Of a DNA stretch of 60,247 bases, positions 16,223 through 24,215 are shown in pieces. The translations under genes were made by a program, and so were the position numbers. Every line of letters starts with the position of its first letter. Positions within the stretch are counted from its first letter, which is position 1. The stretch covers positions 1 to 60,247 of the forward strand of contig CBCTZG010000005.1 in the NCBI GenBank assembly GCA_965151315.1. Direction: 5' to 3'. The DNA is from Avimonoglobus sp965151315 (GTDB lineage Bacteria > Bacillota > Clostridia > UBA1381). The notes beneath the pieces are model-generated. The model was not told where the DNA came from. It saw only the letters and a program-made list of their open reading frames with translations, and did no database searches.

Positions 16223-17857
16223 CTACTTTTTTTTACCGATTTTCCATTTCCGGCTGATTTTTGGTTCTTGATCACTGTTTTTAGGCGCTAAAAATGATGG
16301 CCGCTTTTCCTTTTTCCAAATTGGATTTACAAAAACAGAGCTTCCTAAATTTCCGGCGCCACCCTTGGTTAACAGTGAAAGAAATGGTATTCCAAAGCTC
16401 TTTTGCGCACCGAGAAAAACTGCATACATAAAAATTCCAATTGCTATTCCATAAAAGCCGCTGATTGTCGCAAGAATTACAAAAAATAGCTTTAAAAGCC
16501 GATAACTCCAGCTTAGCGAATAGTCTGTCGTGGCAAAAGAGCCAATACCGGTAATTGCAATGACAATAATCATCAGAGGGCTGACAATTTTAGCACTGAC
16601 CGCCGCCTGGCCAAGGATTAAACCACCTACAATGCCTAGTGTAGAGCCAATTGGGCTTGGCATGCGAATCCCGGCTTCCCGAATCATCTCAAAGGAAAAA
16701 TCCATCAGCAGAAATTCCATGACTGTAGAAAAAGGAACATTTTCCCGCGCCGCGCTAATCGCGAACAGTAAATAGGTTGGGACCAGCTCCTGATGGAAAA
16801 GGGTGATGGCGATATAAATACCCGGCAGCAGCACGGAGGCCAGCATAGCCAGCAAGCGGATTATGCGGGTCATATTTGCAAAAGGGACACGTAAATAGGC
16901 ATCGGAAGCTGCGTGCGTTAACTCAAACGCATTTGTTGGAAATATCAGCGCCCGGGGACTGCCATTTAAAATTAGCGCAACCCGCCCTTCCGTTAAGGCG
17001 CGGGCCACCCGGTCTGGCCGTTCTGTGGCTAAAATCTGGCTGGTGATCATAAAGGATTTGTCCTCCAGCATCATAGCCGCCTCTTCAATAGCAATCACAT
17101 AATCCATGGTTATCCCATCAATTCGCCGCCGTACCTCGTTAACCAGTTCTGGATTAGCTACATCAGAGATGTACATTATCACACCCCTGGTTTTGCTAAT
17201 TCGGCCGATTTTTGTTCCTTCACAGATTAGTTTTTCTGTTTTCAGAATTTTTCGTACTAATGCGGAGTTATTTCGCAGCATTTCCGCAAACGCTTCCTGT
17301 GGGCCATAAATCGATTGTTCATGGTCTGGCTTATCAATGGACCGATGCCCCCAATTTCGGACATCCAGGGAAAATCCGGTATCAATTCCATCTACAAACA
17401 AGCCGCAGCTTCCAAAATTTACGTCCTCAATAATTTGTTCCATATCCTGCGTGGCCATTGCTTGGCTGTGGGCCACAAACCGTTCAATAATCTGTTCCGG
17501 TACATGGTCTATTTCTTGATTCGAAATCAACGGAATTTCCAGCAATGGCTTAATGATACCTAAATTAACGGCATCTGTGCTGACCATACCATCATAAAAA
17601 ATTAGAAAACAGCGCCTGTTTCCCTTTAGGGTTAACTTTCGCATAATAAAATCATTATTTTTTGGATAATCAAATCGATTTTTAATATATTGGAAATTAA
17701 TATCAATGTCCGCGTTGACCGTTGTCGGCGGGTTCTCCTTTTTTTCCTGGCGAATATCATATTTTATATCCTGTTCGTTTTCAGGCAAAATAAAATTGTC
17801 ATCCTCAATTGGTCTTTGGAACGTAAACAATTGTTTTAAAATTGCTTTTGCTTTCAT
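16223..17857 (-). CDS. gerKA: Spore germination protein (A subunit)
   Basis: A 544-residue A subunit of a GerA-type receptor. The hydrophilic N-terminal half carries the GerA-family pattern (FLIFYDGMVSTDAVNLGIIK; GSCGLFVDGIDTGFSLDVRN), followed by about five membrane segments and the conserved RAALIPNGSP-like stretch (GRVALILNGSPRALIFP). The cytosolic tail is basic (KKEKRPSFLAPKNSDQEPKI). It is the first gene of the receptor operon, divergent from parA, with the two parS sites between them. The polycistron A-B-C plus the 52-codon gene makes a complete receptor. Confidence 0.94.
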   Translation of the reverse strand: MKAKAILKQLFTFQRPIEDDNFILPENEQDIKYDIRQEKKENPPTTVNADIDINFQYIKNRFDYPKNNDFIMRKLTLKGNRRCFLIFYDGMVSTDAVNLGIIKPLLEIPLISNQEIDHVPEQIIERFVAHSQAMATQDMEQIIEDVNFGSCGLFVDGIDTGFSLDVRNWGHRSIDKPDHEQSIYGPQEAFAEMLRNNSALVRKILKTEKLICEGTKIGRISKTRGVIMYISDVANPELVNEVRRRIDGITMDYVIAIEEAAMMLEDKSFMITSQILATERPDRVARALTEGRVALILNGSPRALIFPTNAFELTHAASDAYLRVPFANMTRIIRLLAMLASVLLPGIYIAITLFHQELVPTYLLFAISAARENVPFSTVMEFLLMDFSFEMIREAGIRMPSPIGSTLGIVGGLILGQAAVSAKIVSPLMIIVIAITGIGSFATTDYSLSWSYRLLKLFFVILATISGFYGIAIGIFMYAVFLGAQKSFGIPFLSLLTKGGAGNLGSSVFVNPIWKKEKRPSFLAPKNSDQEPKISRKWKIGKKK

Positions 17858-17917
17858 AACTGTTATCCTTTCTATGGATTCTTTCTTATAGATTCTGTAT
17901 TTTCAGGAAAATTATGC

Positions 17918-17933
17918 ATTGTTTCACATGAAA
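17918..17933. promoter_or_regulatory. parS centromere site (one mismatch)
   Basis: TGTTTCACATGAAACA differs by one base from the bacterial parS consensus TGTTTCACGTGAAACA. ParB (Spo0J) binds it to nucleate chromosome segregation complexes. It is 17 bases from the second, perfect copy. Confidence 0.9.
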
Positions 17934-17950
17934 CATAAAATTTTTTAAAA

Positions 17951-17966
17951 TGTTTCACGTGAAACA
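17951..17966. promoter_or_regulatory. parS centromere site (perfect)
   Basis: TGTTTCACGTGAAACA, identical to the conserved 16-bp parS palindrome. It is located 71 bases before parA in the gerKA-parA divergent spacer. parS sites cluster around the chromosomal origin, in line with dnaA and dnaN in this window. Confidence 0.97.
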
Positions 17967-18036
17967 TTTACTTTTTTTAGATGTGTGATATAATAGTATG
18001 CGGATATAAAAGAAAGGAAGTGTACGGCAAAGCATT

Positions 18037-18810
18037 ATGAGCAAAATTATTGCGGTTACAAATCAAAAAGGCGGTGTCGGTAAAACAACAACCTCTGTAA
18101 ATCTTGCCGCAGCGTTAGCTTATAAAGGGAAAAATGTCCTGCTCATTGACGCTGATCCCCAGGGAAACAGTACAAGCGGTGTCGGCATTGATAAAAATAA
18201 AGTCCAAATTTCAATTTACGACTGTTTAATTGATGCTGCAAATATTCAAAATGCAATTTTACGGACAAAACAACGGAATTTATCTGTTTTACCGTCGTCC
18301 AGCGACCTATCCGCTGCAGAAATCGAACTGGCAGCAGAAGATAACCGAGAGTTTTTTCTCAAAAATACCTTATCTCTGGTTCGAGAGCATTATGATTACA
18401 TATTTATTGATTCTCCGCCGGCCTTAGGTATGCTGACGATCAATATTATGACAGCCAGCGATTCTGTTTTAGTACCCATCCAGTGTGAATATTATGCCTT
18501 AGAAGGACTGACGCAGCTCATCAGCTCTATTCGAACCATAAAAAAACAATGGAATCCCCAGTTAGAAATTGAAGGTATCTTGGCAACGATGTTTGATAAG
18601 CGGCTTAATTTGTCGGTACAGGTTTTGGAGGAAGTCAAAAATCACTTTCCAGATAAAGTTTACCAAACTGTGATTCCCAGAAATGTCCGGCTTTCCGAGG
18701 CGCCAAGCTTTGGGCAGCCGATTATTAAATATGATATTACTTCTACAGGCGCTGAGGCGTATTTTGCGCTGGCTAGAGAATTTATGCAAAAAAATGAATC
18801 CAAGAGGTGA
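18037..18810 (+). CDS. parA: Chromosome-partitioning ATPase ParA/Soj
   Basis: A 257-residue ParA-family ATPase with the deviant Walker A KGGVGKTTT near the N-terminus (NQKGGVGKTTTSVNLAAAL), Walker A' LLIDADPQGNST and Walker B DYIFIDSPPALG. It binds DNA nonspecifically as an ATP dimer. It moves ParB-parS complexes and in Bacillus also tunes DnaA activity. The stop codon lies within the ribosome binding region of parB, 5 bases before its ATG, so the two are coupled. The parS pair just upstream may also serve in ParB-dependent control of the promoter. Confidence 0.96.
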   Translation: MSKIIAVTNQKGGVGKTTTSVNLAAALAYKGKNVLLIDADPQGNSTSGVGIDKNKVQISIYDCLIDAANIQNAILRTKQRNLSVLPSSSDLSAAEIELAAEDNREFFLKNTLSLVREHYDYIFIDSPPALGMLTINIMTASDSVLVPIQCEYYALEGLTQLISSIRTIKKQWNPQLEIEGILATMFDKRLNLSVQVLEEVKNHFPDKVYQTVIPRNVRLSEAPSFGQPIIKYDITSTGAEAYFALAREFMQKNESKR

Positions 18811-18815
18811 GTAAA

Positions 18816-19676
18816 ATGGCGAAAAAAGGATTGGGAAAGGGTCTGGGCGCTCTATTTACCGATGAAAATTCAGTCTCGATTGATACAGAAACTGGTATTG
18901 CGGAATTAAATATACTGGAAGTCGAACCAAACCAGAATCAGCCCAGAAAAACCTTTGATGAGGATAAGCTAGCCGCTTTAGCAGAATCAATCCGTGAACA
19001 CGGGCTGATTCAGCCAATTATTGTTACCAAAAACAGTCTGGGTACATACACCATTGTGGCGGGGGAACGGCGCTGGCGGGCGGCTAAAAAAGCAGGGCTG
19101 ACTAAAATTTCTGCTGTCATTAAGGAATACTCGGATCAAACGGTAACAGAAATCGCTTTGATTGAAAATCTGCAGCGAGAAGACTTAAATCCCATTGAAG
19201 AGGCTCTGGGATACCGTTCCCTTATGCAGGAATTCAATTTAACCCAGGAGCAAATCAGCCAGCGGATTGGTAAAAGCCGCAGCGCAATCGCCAATTCCAT
19301 GCGGCTTCTCAGCCTAGAGGATGATTTACAAAAAAAGATCATTTCCGGTGAGATTTCGGAGGGGCATGCACGGGCAGTATTATCCTTAGAAAGCCCGGTC
19401 ATGCGGGAATTTTTAGTAAACCGCATTATTGATGAGGGTTTAAATGTTCGACAGGCTGAAAATCTGGCCAAGGAATTACAGAAGGAACCAAAACAGAAGA
19501 AAAATATGAAAAGGGATTCTGCCTACGATATTGAGCTAGAGCGCCTTCAGGACAGACTTGCTTCAAAGTTTGGAACAAAGGTCAAAATTCAGCATCAGGC
19601 GAAAAAAGGTAAAATTGAAATTGAATATTACGGAAATGACGATTTAGAACGAATATTAAATTTATTTAACATTTAA
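18816..19676 (+). CDS. parB: Chromosome-partitioning protein ParB/Spo0J
   Basis: A 286-residue ParB. The typical N-terminus KKGLGKGLGALF contacts ParA. The CTP-binding ParB/Srx domain has NQPRKTFDEDKL and the GERRWRAAK box, followed by ENLQREDLNPIEEA and an HTH around LTQEQISQRIGKSRSAIAN. A C-terminal dimerisation segment follows. The ATG at 18816, preceded by AGAGGTGA, is chosen over an in-frame GTG at 18807 that lies inside that site. ParB loads at parS, slides as a CTP clamp and recruits SMC. Confidence 0.96.
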   Translation: MAKKGLGKGLGALFTDENSVSIDTETGIAELNILEVEPNQNQPRKTFDEDKLAALAESIREHGLIQPIIVTKNSLGTYTIVAGERRWRAAKKAGLTKISAVIKEYSDQTVTEIALIENLQREDLNPIEEALGYRSLMQEFNLTQEQISQRIGKSRSAIANSMRLLSLEDDLQKKIISGEISEGHARAVLSLESPVMREFLVNRIIDEGLNVRQAENLAKELQKEPKQKKNMKRDSAYDIELERLQDRLASKFGTKVKIQHQAKKGKIEIEYYGNDDLERILNLFNI

Positions 19677-19835
19677 TACATAATTTTACATTTTTCGACA
19701 CCTTAAATTTGCTTTTTCAGGTGGATATTTAGATATAGACGTATGATTTCATGTCTGAATAAAAAAATTCCTGATAACGCGATTTTGGGCTGAATTTGAA
19801 TCAATCAAATTTTTTAGAAATGTGAGGTGAGAATT

Positions 19836-20288
19836 ATGGGAAAAAAAGGTGAAAATAAATCTTTATTTTTATATACGGCACTGATCTTTATTGTAGCCCT
19901 GCTTTTAATCATTTTGTCGTTTTTTGGAGACAGCCATATGAAAAAAGGCCAGCCCGAATCTTCCCCAGAGGCGACGCAGGCTGCCAGCGGCGGCGGATTG
20001 ACAGAGCGGGCCGCCCAGCTCAGCGAGGATAACCGAATCCTGTTAGAGCAGTGCAAGGAATTGGAACAAAAGCAAGCCGAATTAGAAACCGAAAACGCTC
20101 GTCTGCAGGAACAGATCGCCGCCTCCGCCGCCCAAAACGAACTGAGCGGCAAGCTATATGATATTTATGGTCTGCTGTATGAGCAGGAATTTGAAGCTGC
20201 CAAAGCAGCCTTGGCAGAGCTCGATGTAAACGCACTAGATCCTAAACAAAAACAATTTTATGATATTTTAGTGATCAAAGCAAAATAA
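19836..20288 (+). CDS. Single-pass membrane coiled-coil protein of unknown function
   Basis: A 150-residue protein with a short basic N-terminus (MGKKGENK), one hydrophobic segment (LFLYTALIFIVALLLIILSF), a low-complexity linker and a coiled coil (about 50-95: LTERAAQLSEDNRILLEQCK and on). The C-terminal helical piece ends DPKQKQFYDILVIKAK and resembles a small TPR-like or helical-hairpin cap. AGGTGA lies before the ATG; the in-frame GTG at 19827 lies within that site. It sits between parB and serS, so a link to division or segregation is possible but unsupported. Plus-strand spacer 19677-19835 holds no gene. Confidence 0.75.
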   Translation: MGKKGENKSLFLYTALIFIVALLLIILSFFGDSHMKKGQPESSPEATQAASGGGLTERAAQLSEDNRILLEQCKELEQKQAELETENARLQEQIAASAAQNELSGKLYDIYGLLYEQEFEAAKAALAELDVNALDPKQKQFYDILVIKAK

Positions 20289-20305
20289 GACTGGAGGAAA
20301 AGCAT

Positions 20306-21580
20306 ATGTTAGACATAAAAATTTTAAGAACAAATCCGGATCTGATCCGCACAGCGCTGAAAAACCGCTGCAACGATTTGGACATTACCCCGGCCATTGA
20401 GCTGGATAAACAGCGCCGGGCGCTTTTAAACGATGTAGAGCAGCGCAAAGCGCAGCAAAATGAAATAACAAAGAAAATCCCAGCCATGAAAAAAGCCGGG
20501 GAAGACACCGAGCCGATTTTTGCGCAAATGCGGGATTTGTCCGATACGATCAAGGCGGATGACGCCAAAATTTCTGAGATTGATGAACAGCTGCGGGATT
20601 TCATGCTGCGGATCCCCAATATTCCCAATGAAACTGTACCAATCGGCAAAGACGATACAGATAATGTAGAAGTGCGCCGGTTTGGTACGCCTACAGAATT
20701 TTCTTTCGCACCAAAGCCCCATTGGGACATTGGCACAGATTTAAATATTTTAGATTTTGACCGGGGCGCGAAAATCGCCGGTTCCCGGTTTACCGTGTAC
20801 CGCGGTCTAGGCGCTAAGCTGGAACGGGCCATAATCCAATATTTTTTAAATTGTCATGAGCAGTCCGGTTATACGGAAATCCTGCCCCCGTACATGGTAA
20901 ACCGAGAAGCCATGACCGGTACAGGCCAGCTGCCGAAATTTGAGGAGGACGCTTTTAAGGTAGCCAATAACGGCTATTTTCTGATTCCTACCGCCGAAGT
21001 GCCCGTAACCAATTTACACAGCAATGAAATTTTAGACGGCAGGCAGCTGCCAATCAAATACTGCGCGTATTCCGCCTGTTTCCGGGCTGAAGCTGGTTCC
21101 GCCGGCCGGGATACCCGGGGCCTGATCCGGCAGCACCAGTTTAATAAGGTAGAATTAGTCAAATTTGTGGAGCCGGAAACCAGCTATCAGGAGCTGGAGA
21201 GCCTGACCAACGACGCGGAAAAGCTTCTGCAGGGCCTGGGCCTGCCATACCGGGTTGTTTGCCTTTCCACCGGCGACATGAGCTTTACATCCGCGAAAAC
21301 CTATGATATTGAGGTTTGGATGCCCAGCTATAACCGGTATGTGGAAATCTCTTCCTGTTCCAATTTTGAAGACTATCAAGCCCGCCGGGCCAATATAAAA
21401 TATAAAAACGACGCAAAAGATAAAGCAAAATTTGTCCATACCTTAAACGGCTCTGGACTGGCGGTAGGCCGAACTGTGGCGGCTATCTTAGAAAACTACC
21501 AAAATGAAGACGGCACAGTCACGGTTCCTCAGGTGCTGATTCCCTTTATGGGCACGGAAAAAATTGAAAAAAAGAACTGA
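20306..21580 (+). CDS. serS: Seryl-tRNA synthetase
   Basis: A 424-residue class II aminoacyl-tRNA synthetase. The N-terminal arm (about 1-100) is a long helical hairpin that grips the tRNA extra arm. Class II motifs follow: motif 2 with CFRAEAGSAGRDTRGLIRQHQF and motif 3 with NGSGLAVGRTVAAILENYQ. Length is normal. The gene starts 18 bases after the coiled-coil gene, with GGAGGAAA before the ATG. No T-box leader is visible upstream. The serS-near-dnaA arrangement is common in Firmicutes origin regions. Confidence 0.96.
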   Translation: MLDIKILRTNPDLIRTALKNRCNDLDITPAIELDKQRRALLNDVEQRKAQQNEITKKIPAMKKAGEDTEPIFAQMRDLSDTIKADDAKISEIDEQLRDFMLRIPNIPNETVPIGKDDTDNVEVRRFGTPTEFSFAPKPHWDIGTDLNILDFDRGAKIAGSRFTVYRGLGAKLERAIIQYFLNCHEQSGYTEILPPYMVNREAMTGTGQLPKFEEDAFKVANNGYFLIPTAEVPVTNLHSNEILDGRQLPIKYCAYSACFRAEAGSAGRDTRGLIRQHQFNKVELVKFVEPETSYQELESLTNDAEKLLQGLGLPYRVVCLSTGDMSFTSAKTYDIEVWMPSYNRYVEISSCSNFEDYQARRANIKYKNDAKDKAKFVHTLNGSGLAVGRTVAAILENYQNEDGTVTVPQVLIPFMGTEKIEKKN

Positions 21581-21595
21581 TTGGCTGGATTGGTT

Positions 21596-21660
21596 ATGAT
21601 TGATACAAATGCAGCTGCCTCCTCAATGCGGAATTTAAAATTTGAGGAGGCAGAATAATG
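21596..21660 (+). promoter_or_regulatory. Shine-Dalgarno-masking hairpin and possible leader peptide before the cat-like gene
   Basis: CTGCCTCCTCAA (21615-21626) and TTGAGGAGGCAG (21642-21653) form a perfect 12-bp stem with a 15-base loop. The right arm contains the GGAGG ribosome binding site of the acetyltransferase gene, so translation would be off when the stem forms. A 20-codon open frame starts at ATG 21596, runs through the whole hairpin and ends at TAA 21656-21658, overlapping the gene start as TAATG. No T run follows, so this is not a terminator. The layout recalls translational attenuators of cat and erm genes; the leader lacks a clear ribosome binding site. Confidence 0.55.
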
Positions 21661-22290
21661 GATTTTTATAAAATTGATCTGGAGCATTGGCCCCGGAAAG
21701 AATACTTTCATCATTACTATTATGAAGCGCCTTGTACCTATAGCATGACAGTGGATTTAGATATTTCCAGGCTGCTTTCCCGCGTCAAGTCCGCGGGGAT
21801 CAAGCTATATCCCGTGCTGCTGTATTGTATTGCGTCTGTTGTCAATCAGTATGAAAATTTTAAAATCCAGATGAAAAACGGCGAACTGCTGGTTTATGAT
21901 CACGTCAATCCCAGCTATACGATTTTTCATCCTGAAACCGAAACCTTTTCGGTAATTTGGACAGCATATGACTCTGATTTTCAGGCCTTTTACCAGGCGT
22001 ATCAGGCAGATCAAGCGGCTTATGGCGCCCAGCCTGGCTTTGCGCCAAAGCCTAAGGATCGGGAAAACTATTTCGATATTTCCTGCGTTCCCTGGGTACA
22101 TTTTTCCGCGTTCGACCTGCGGCTGCAAAATGGATATGACTATTTAGCGCCAATTTTTACCATTGGCCAGTATCAAAAAAGCCATGGCCGGACTATAATT
22201 CCTTTATCCATGCAGATCCATCATGCTGTCTGCGATGGATTCCACGCCGCCCGGTTTTACCAGGTTCTGCAGGATATGCTGAATTGCTAA
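21658..22290 (+). CDS. Chloramphenicol acetyltransferase family protein (type A-like)
   Basis: A 210-residue CAT-fold enzyme. The catalytic motif HHAVCDGFH near residue 185 is the signature of type A chloramphenicol O-acetyltransferases, whose first His is the general base. The N-terminus (DLEHWPRKEYFHHY) and SVVNQYENFKIQ also match. Length is close to classical CATs (about 215). The SD-masking hairpin suggests induced translation. Chromosomal CAT-like proteins do not always give resistance, so activity on chloramphenicol is probable but untested. The gene lies alone between serS and the DnaA-box cluster; no mobile element flanks it. Confidence 0.88.
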   Translation: MDFYKIDLEHWPRKEYFHHYYYEAPCTYSMTVDLDISRLLSRVKSAGIKLYPVLLYCIASVVNQYENFKIQMKNGELLVYDHVNPSYTIFHPETETFSVIWTAYDSDFQAFYQAYQADQAAYGAQPGFAPKPKDRENYFDISCVPWVHFSAFDLRLQNGYDYLAPIFTIGQYQKSHGRTIIPLSMQIHHAVCDGFHAARFYQVLQDMLNC

Positions 22291-22377
22291 GCCGATCCCG
22301 CCCTTGGGGCGGGGTGGGCTGGATATGAAAAAAAACAGTTGCTAACCGTTTCTATTTTATGTAAACTTGTTTTTTTT

Positions 22378-22678
22378 CTATCCACATGGCTGGATACCCA
22401 ATTCCAACCAATTAACGGCTTGTCTATGGGGAAAATTCGGTAGTTATCCACGTTATCCACATAGTTATCCACAGATTGTAAAAATATAGTGCTGTCCACA
22501 ACCCCTGATTTTACCGTAATTTCGCCAGTTTACATATTTTTTTGGAAAAATATGCTAAATATCGCATATTTTATCCCCACATCTATGTGGACTGCGTGGA
22601 TAAATTTCTATTAACCGCATGATACAGGCACATTTTTTGCTGTATAGGGGGAAAAAAATTATCCACATGTGTGGATAA
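22378..22678. other. DnaA-box cluster, possible second origin subregion
   Basis: A 440-base gene-free gap contains TTATCCACA at 22453-22461, 22465-22473 and 22659-22667 and its complement at 22670-22678. One-mismatch boxes lie at 22378-22386 (CTATCCACA), 22444-22452 and, on the minus strand, 22595-22603 (TTATCCACG), and 22571-22579 (TTATCCCCA). Three of the boxes are packed head to tail in 30 bases. An AT-rich tract runs from about 22530 to 22575 between the groups. This density is far above chance and fits an oriC part or a DnaA-titrating site. It lies about 8 kb from the dnaA-dnaN spacer. Confidence 0.8.
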
Positions 22679-22731
22679 AATCATGGATTGGTAACATAAC
22701 TGTAATTATACTGTAAAAGGATGTTCATATA

Positions 22732-23403
22732 ATGCTGACACCAAGGTTAAAAACCATTTATTATCATATTTCCAAGGACAAAATCGCTGATATCGGCACA
22801 GACCACGGCTATATCCCCATCCAATTTGCCTTAGACGAAAAAAAACATCAAGCCATCGCCACAGATATCAATCCCGGCCCGCTGGCTATGGCCGCGGCAA
22901 ATATCCGTAAATACAGGGTAACCGACCAGATCCAGCTTCGGCTGGGGGCCGGCCTGGACCCAATCCAGCCTGGGGAAGTGCAGGAAATCATCATCGCCGG
23001 CATGGGCGGGGAAATGATCCGCAAAATTTTAGAAAATGGCGATCCTACAGCCAAAGCTGCCTGCCGCTTGATCTTACAGCCCATGAACGCCCAGTACGAG
23101 CTGCGCAGATGGCTGTATGCCAACGGCTATTTCATCCATACGGAGGATCTGGCTGTGGAGGGGGATCATGTATATAATATTTTGATCGCCGCGGCTGCAC
23201 AGACGCAGCCGCCAAAATCGGATATCGAATATCATCTTCCCCAATCCCTGCAAAATCATCCCCATTTTGGGGTTCTATGGGCGAAAAAATATCGGGAGTT
23301 TAAAAAGATACGGGACGGGCTTTTGCGGTCTGAAACAAAACAAAAGGCCTTAATTTTATATTATACTGATTTATTGGAACAATTAGAAAGGAGAAAACCA
23401 TGA
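22732..23403 (+). CDS. trmK: tRNA (adenine-22-N1)-methyltransferase
   Basis: A 223-residue SAM-dependent methyltransferase of the TrmK (YqfN) family, making m1A22 in bacterial tRNA. Motif I is IADIGTDHGYIPIQ; the family-typical EIIIAGMGGEMIRKIL and LQPMNAQYELRRWL follow. The family is restricted mostly to Gram-positive bacteria. Its stop overlaps the start of the next gene by four bases (ATGA), the usual yqfN-yqfO arrangement. AAAGGATGTTCATAT precedes the ATG. Confidence 0.94.
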   Translation: MLTPRLKTIYYHISKDKIADIGTDHGYIPIQFALDEKKHQAIATDINPGPLAMAAANIRKYRVTDQIQLRLGAGLDPIQPGEVQEIIIAGMGGEMIRKILENGDPTAKAACRLILQPMNAQYELRRWLYANGYFIHTEDLAVEGDHVYNILIAAAAQTQPPKSDIEYHLPQSLQNHPHFGVLWAKKYREFKKIRDGLLRSETKQKALILYYTDLLEQLERRKP

Positions 23404-24173
23404 TTTTACAAGAGCTGATACAGGACTTAGAAGCCCTGTTTCCGCCTGCGCTGGCGTATTCCTGGGATAACGTAGGGCTTTTGGCAGGCAGCCCAAATCA
23501 AGACGTTAAAAATGTCCTGGTAACCTTGGACGTGAATTCCGCCGTGGCCCAGGAAGCGGTCCAGGCCGGCGCGGAATTGATTCTCTCCCACCATCCTATT
23601 CTCATGGGCGGAGTCAAAACCGTCCGCCAAGATACGGAAACCGGGAAAATGCTGTCTATCCTTTTTGAAAACAAAATCGCCGTATATGCGGCCCATACTA
23701 ATTTAGACATTGCCCCGGCAGGCATCAATACCTATTTAGCGGCCCTGTTTGACCTGCGGGATCCGGTGATTTTGGCAGACGAACAGCCAGGCAGCGCCGG
23801 TTTAGGCCGGGTAGGCGATCTAAAAGCACCGGTTACGCTGGCGGAATTTGCAGCCCTGTGCAAGCAAAAGCTCCATACGCCGGCGGTTCGCGTCAGCGGC
23901 GATCCCGGAAAAAAAATTCAGCGGGTCGCCATCGGCTCCGGTGGCTGCGGCGATTATATTCCACATGCCATTCGACATGGCGCCGATGTCATGCTAACCG
24001 CAGATATGAAATATCATATGGCGATTGACGCTGTATTGGACGGGATCGCTGTTGTAGACGCCGGCCATTATCCAACAGAAATTATTGCCATGGACATTTT
24101 CGCTTCTGTGTTAAAACAATATGCTTTATCTGTACATTTTTCCAAGCAACGAGATATATTCCGCTTTTTATAA
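23400..24173 (+). CDS. Nif3-like dinuclear metal centre protein
   Basis: A 257-residue NIF3/YqfO-family protein. Metal-binding His residues appear in LILSHHPILMGG, AHTNLD and near the end in VDAGHYPTE. Members form hexameric toroids with two metals per subunit and have been called GTP cyclohydrolase I type 2-like, but their true role is unresolved. It is the short form, without the PII-like insert seen in B. subtilis YqfO. It is translationally coupled to trmK and ends at a bidirectional terminator. Confidence 0.93.
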   Translation: MILQELIQDLEALFPPALAYSWDNVGLLAGSPNQDVKNVLVTLDVNSAVAQEAVQAGAELILSHHPILMGGVKTVRQDTETGKMLSILFENKIAVYAAHTNLDIAPAGINTYLAALFDLRDPVILADEQPGSAGLGRVGDLKAPVTLAEFAALCKQKLHTPAVRVSGDPGKKIQRVAIGSGGCGDYIPHAIRHGADVMLTADMKYHMAIDAVLDGIAVVDAGHYPTEIIAMDIFASVLKQYALSVHFSKQRDIFRFL

Positions 24174-24180
24174 GTATAAA

Positions 24181-24211
24181 AAATAACCGCTGGTAATCCA
24201 GCGGTTATTTT
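24181..24211. terminator. Bidirectional terminator between convergent genes
   Basis: AAATAACCGCTGG and CCAGCGGTTATTT form a 13-bp stem with loop TAAT. The T run is longer on the minus side. It serves the Nif3 gene and the convergent stalk-domain gene. Confidence 0.85.
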
Positions 24212-24215
24212 ACGA

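Noticed and set aside
20289..20305. T-box leader before serS
   Set aside because: Only 17 bases separate serS from the upstream gene, and no T-box bulge sequence is visible there.
21615..21653. Terminator of serS
   Set aside because: The stem is strong, but no T run follows on either strand; the masked ribosome binding site explains it better.
22291..22330. GC-rich hairpin after the cat-like gene as a terminator
   Set aside because: CCGCCC/GGGCGG can pair, but no T run follows on the plus strand; it is left unassigned.
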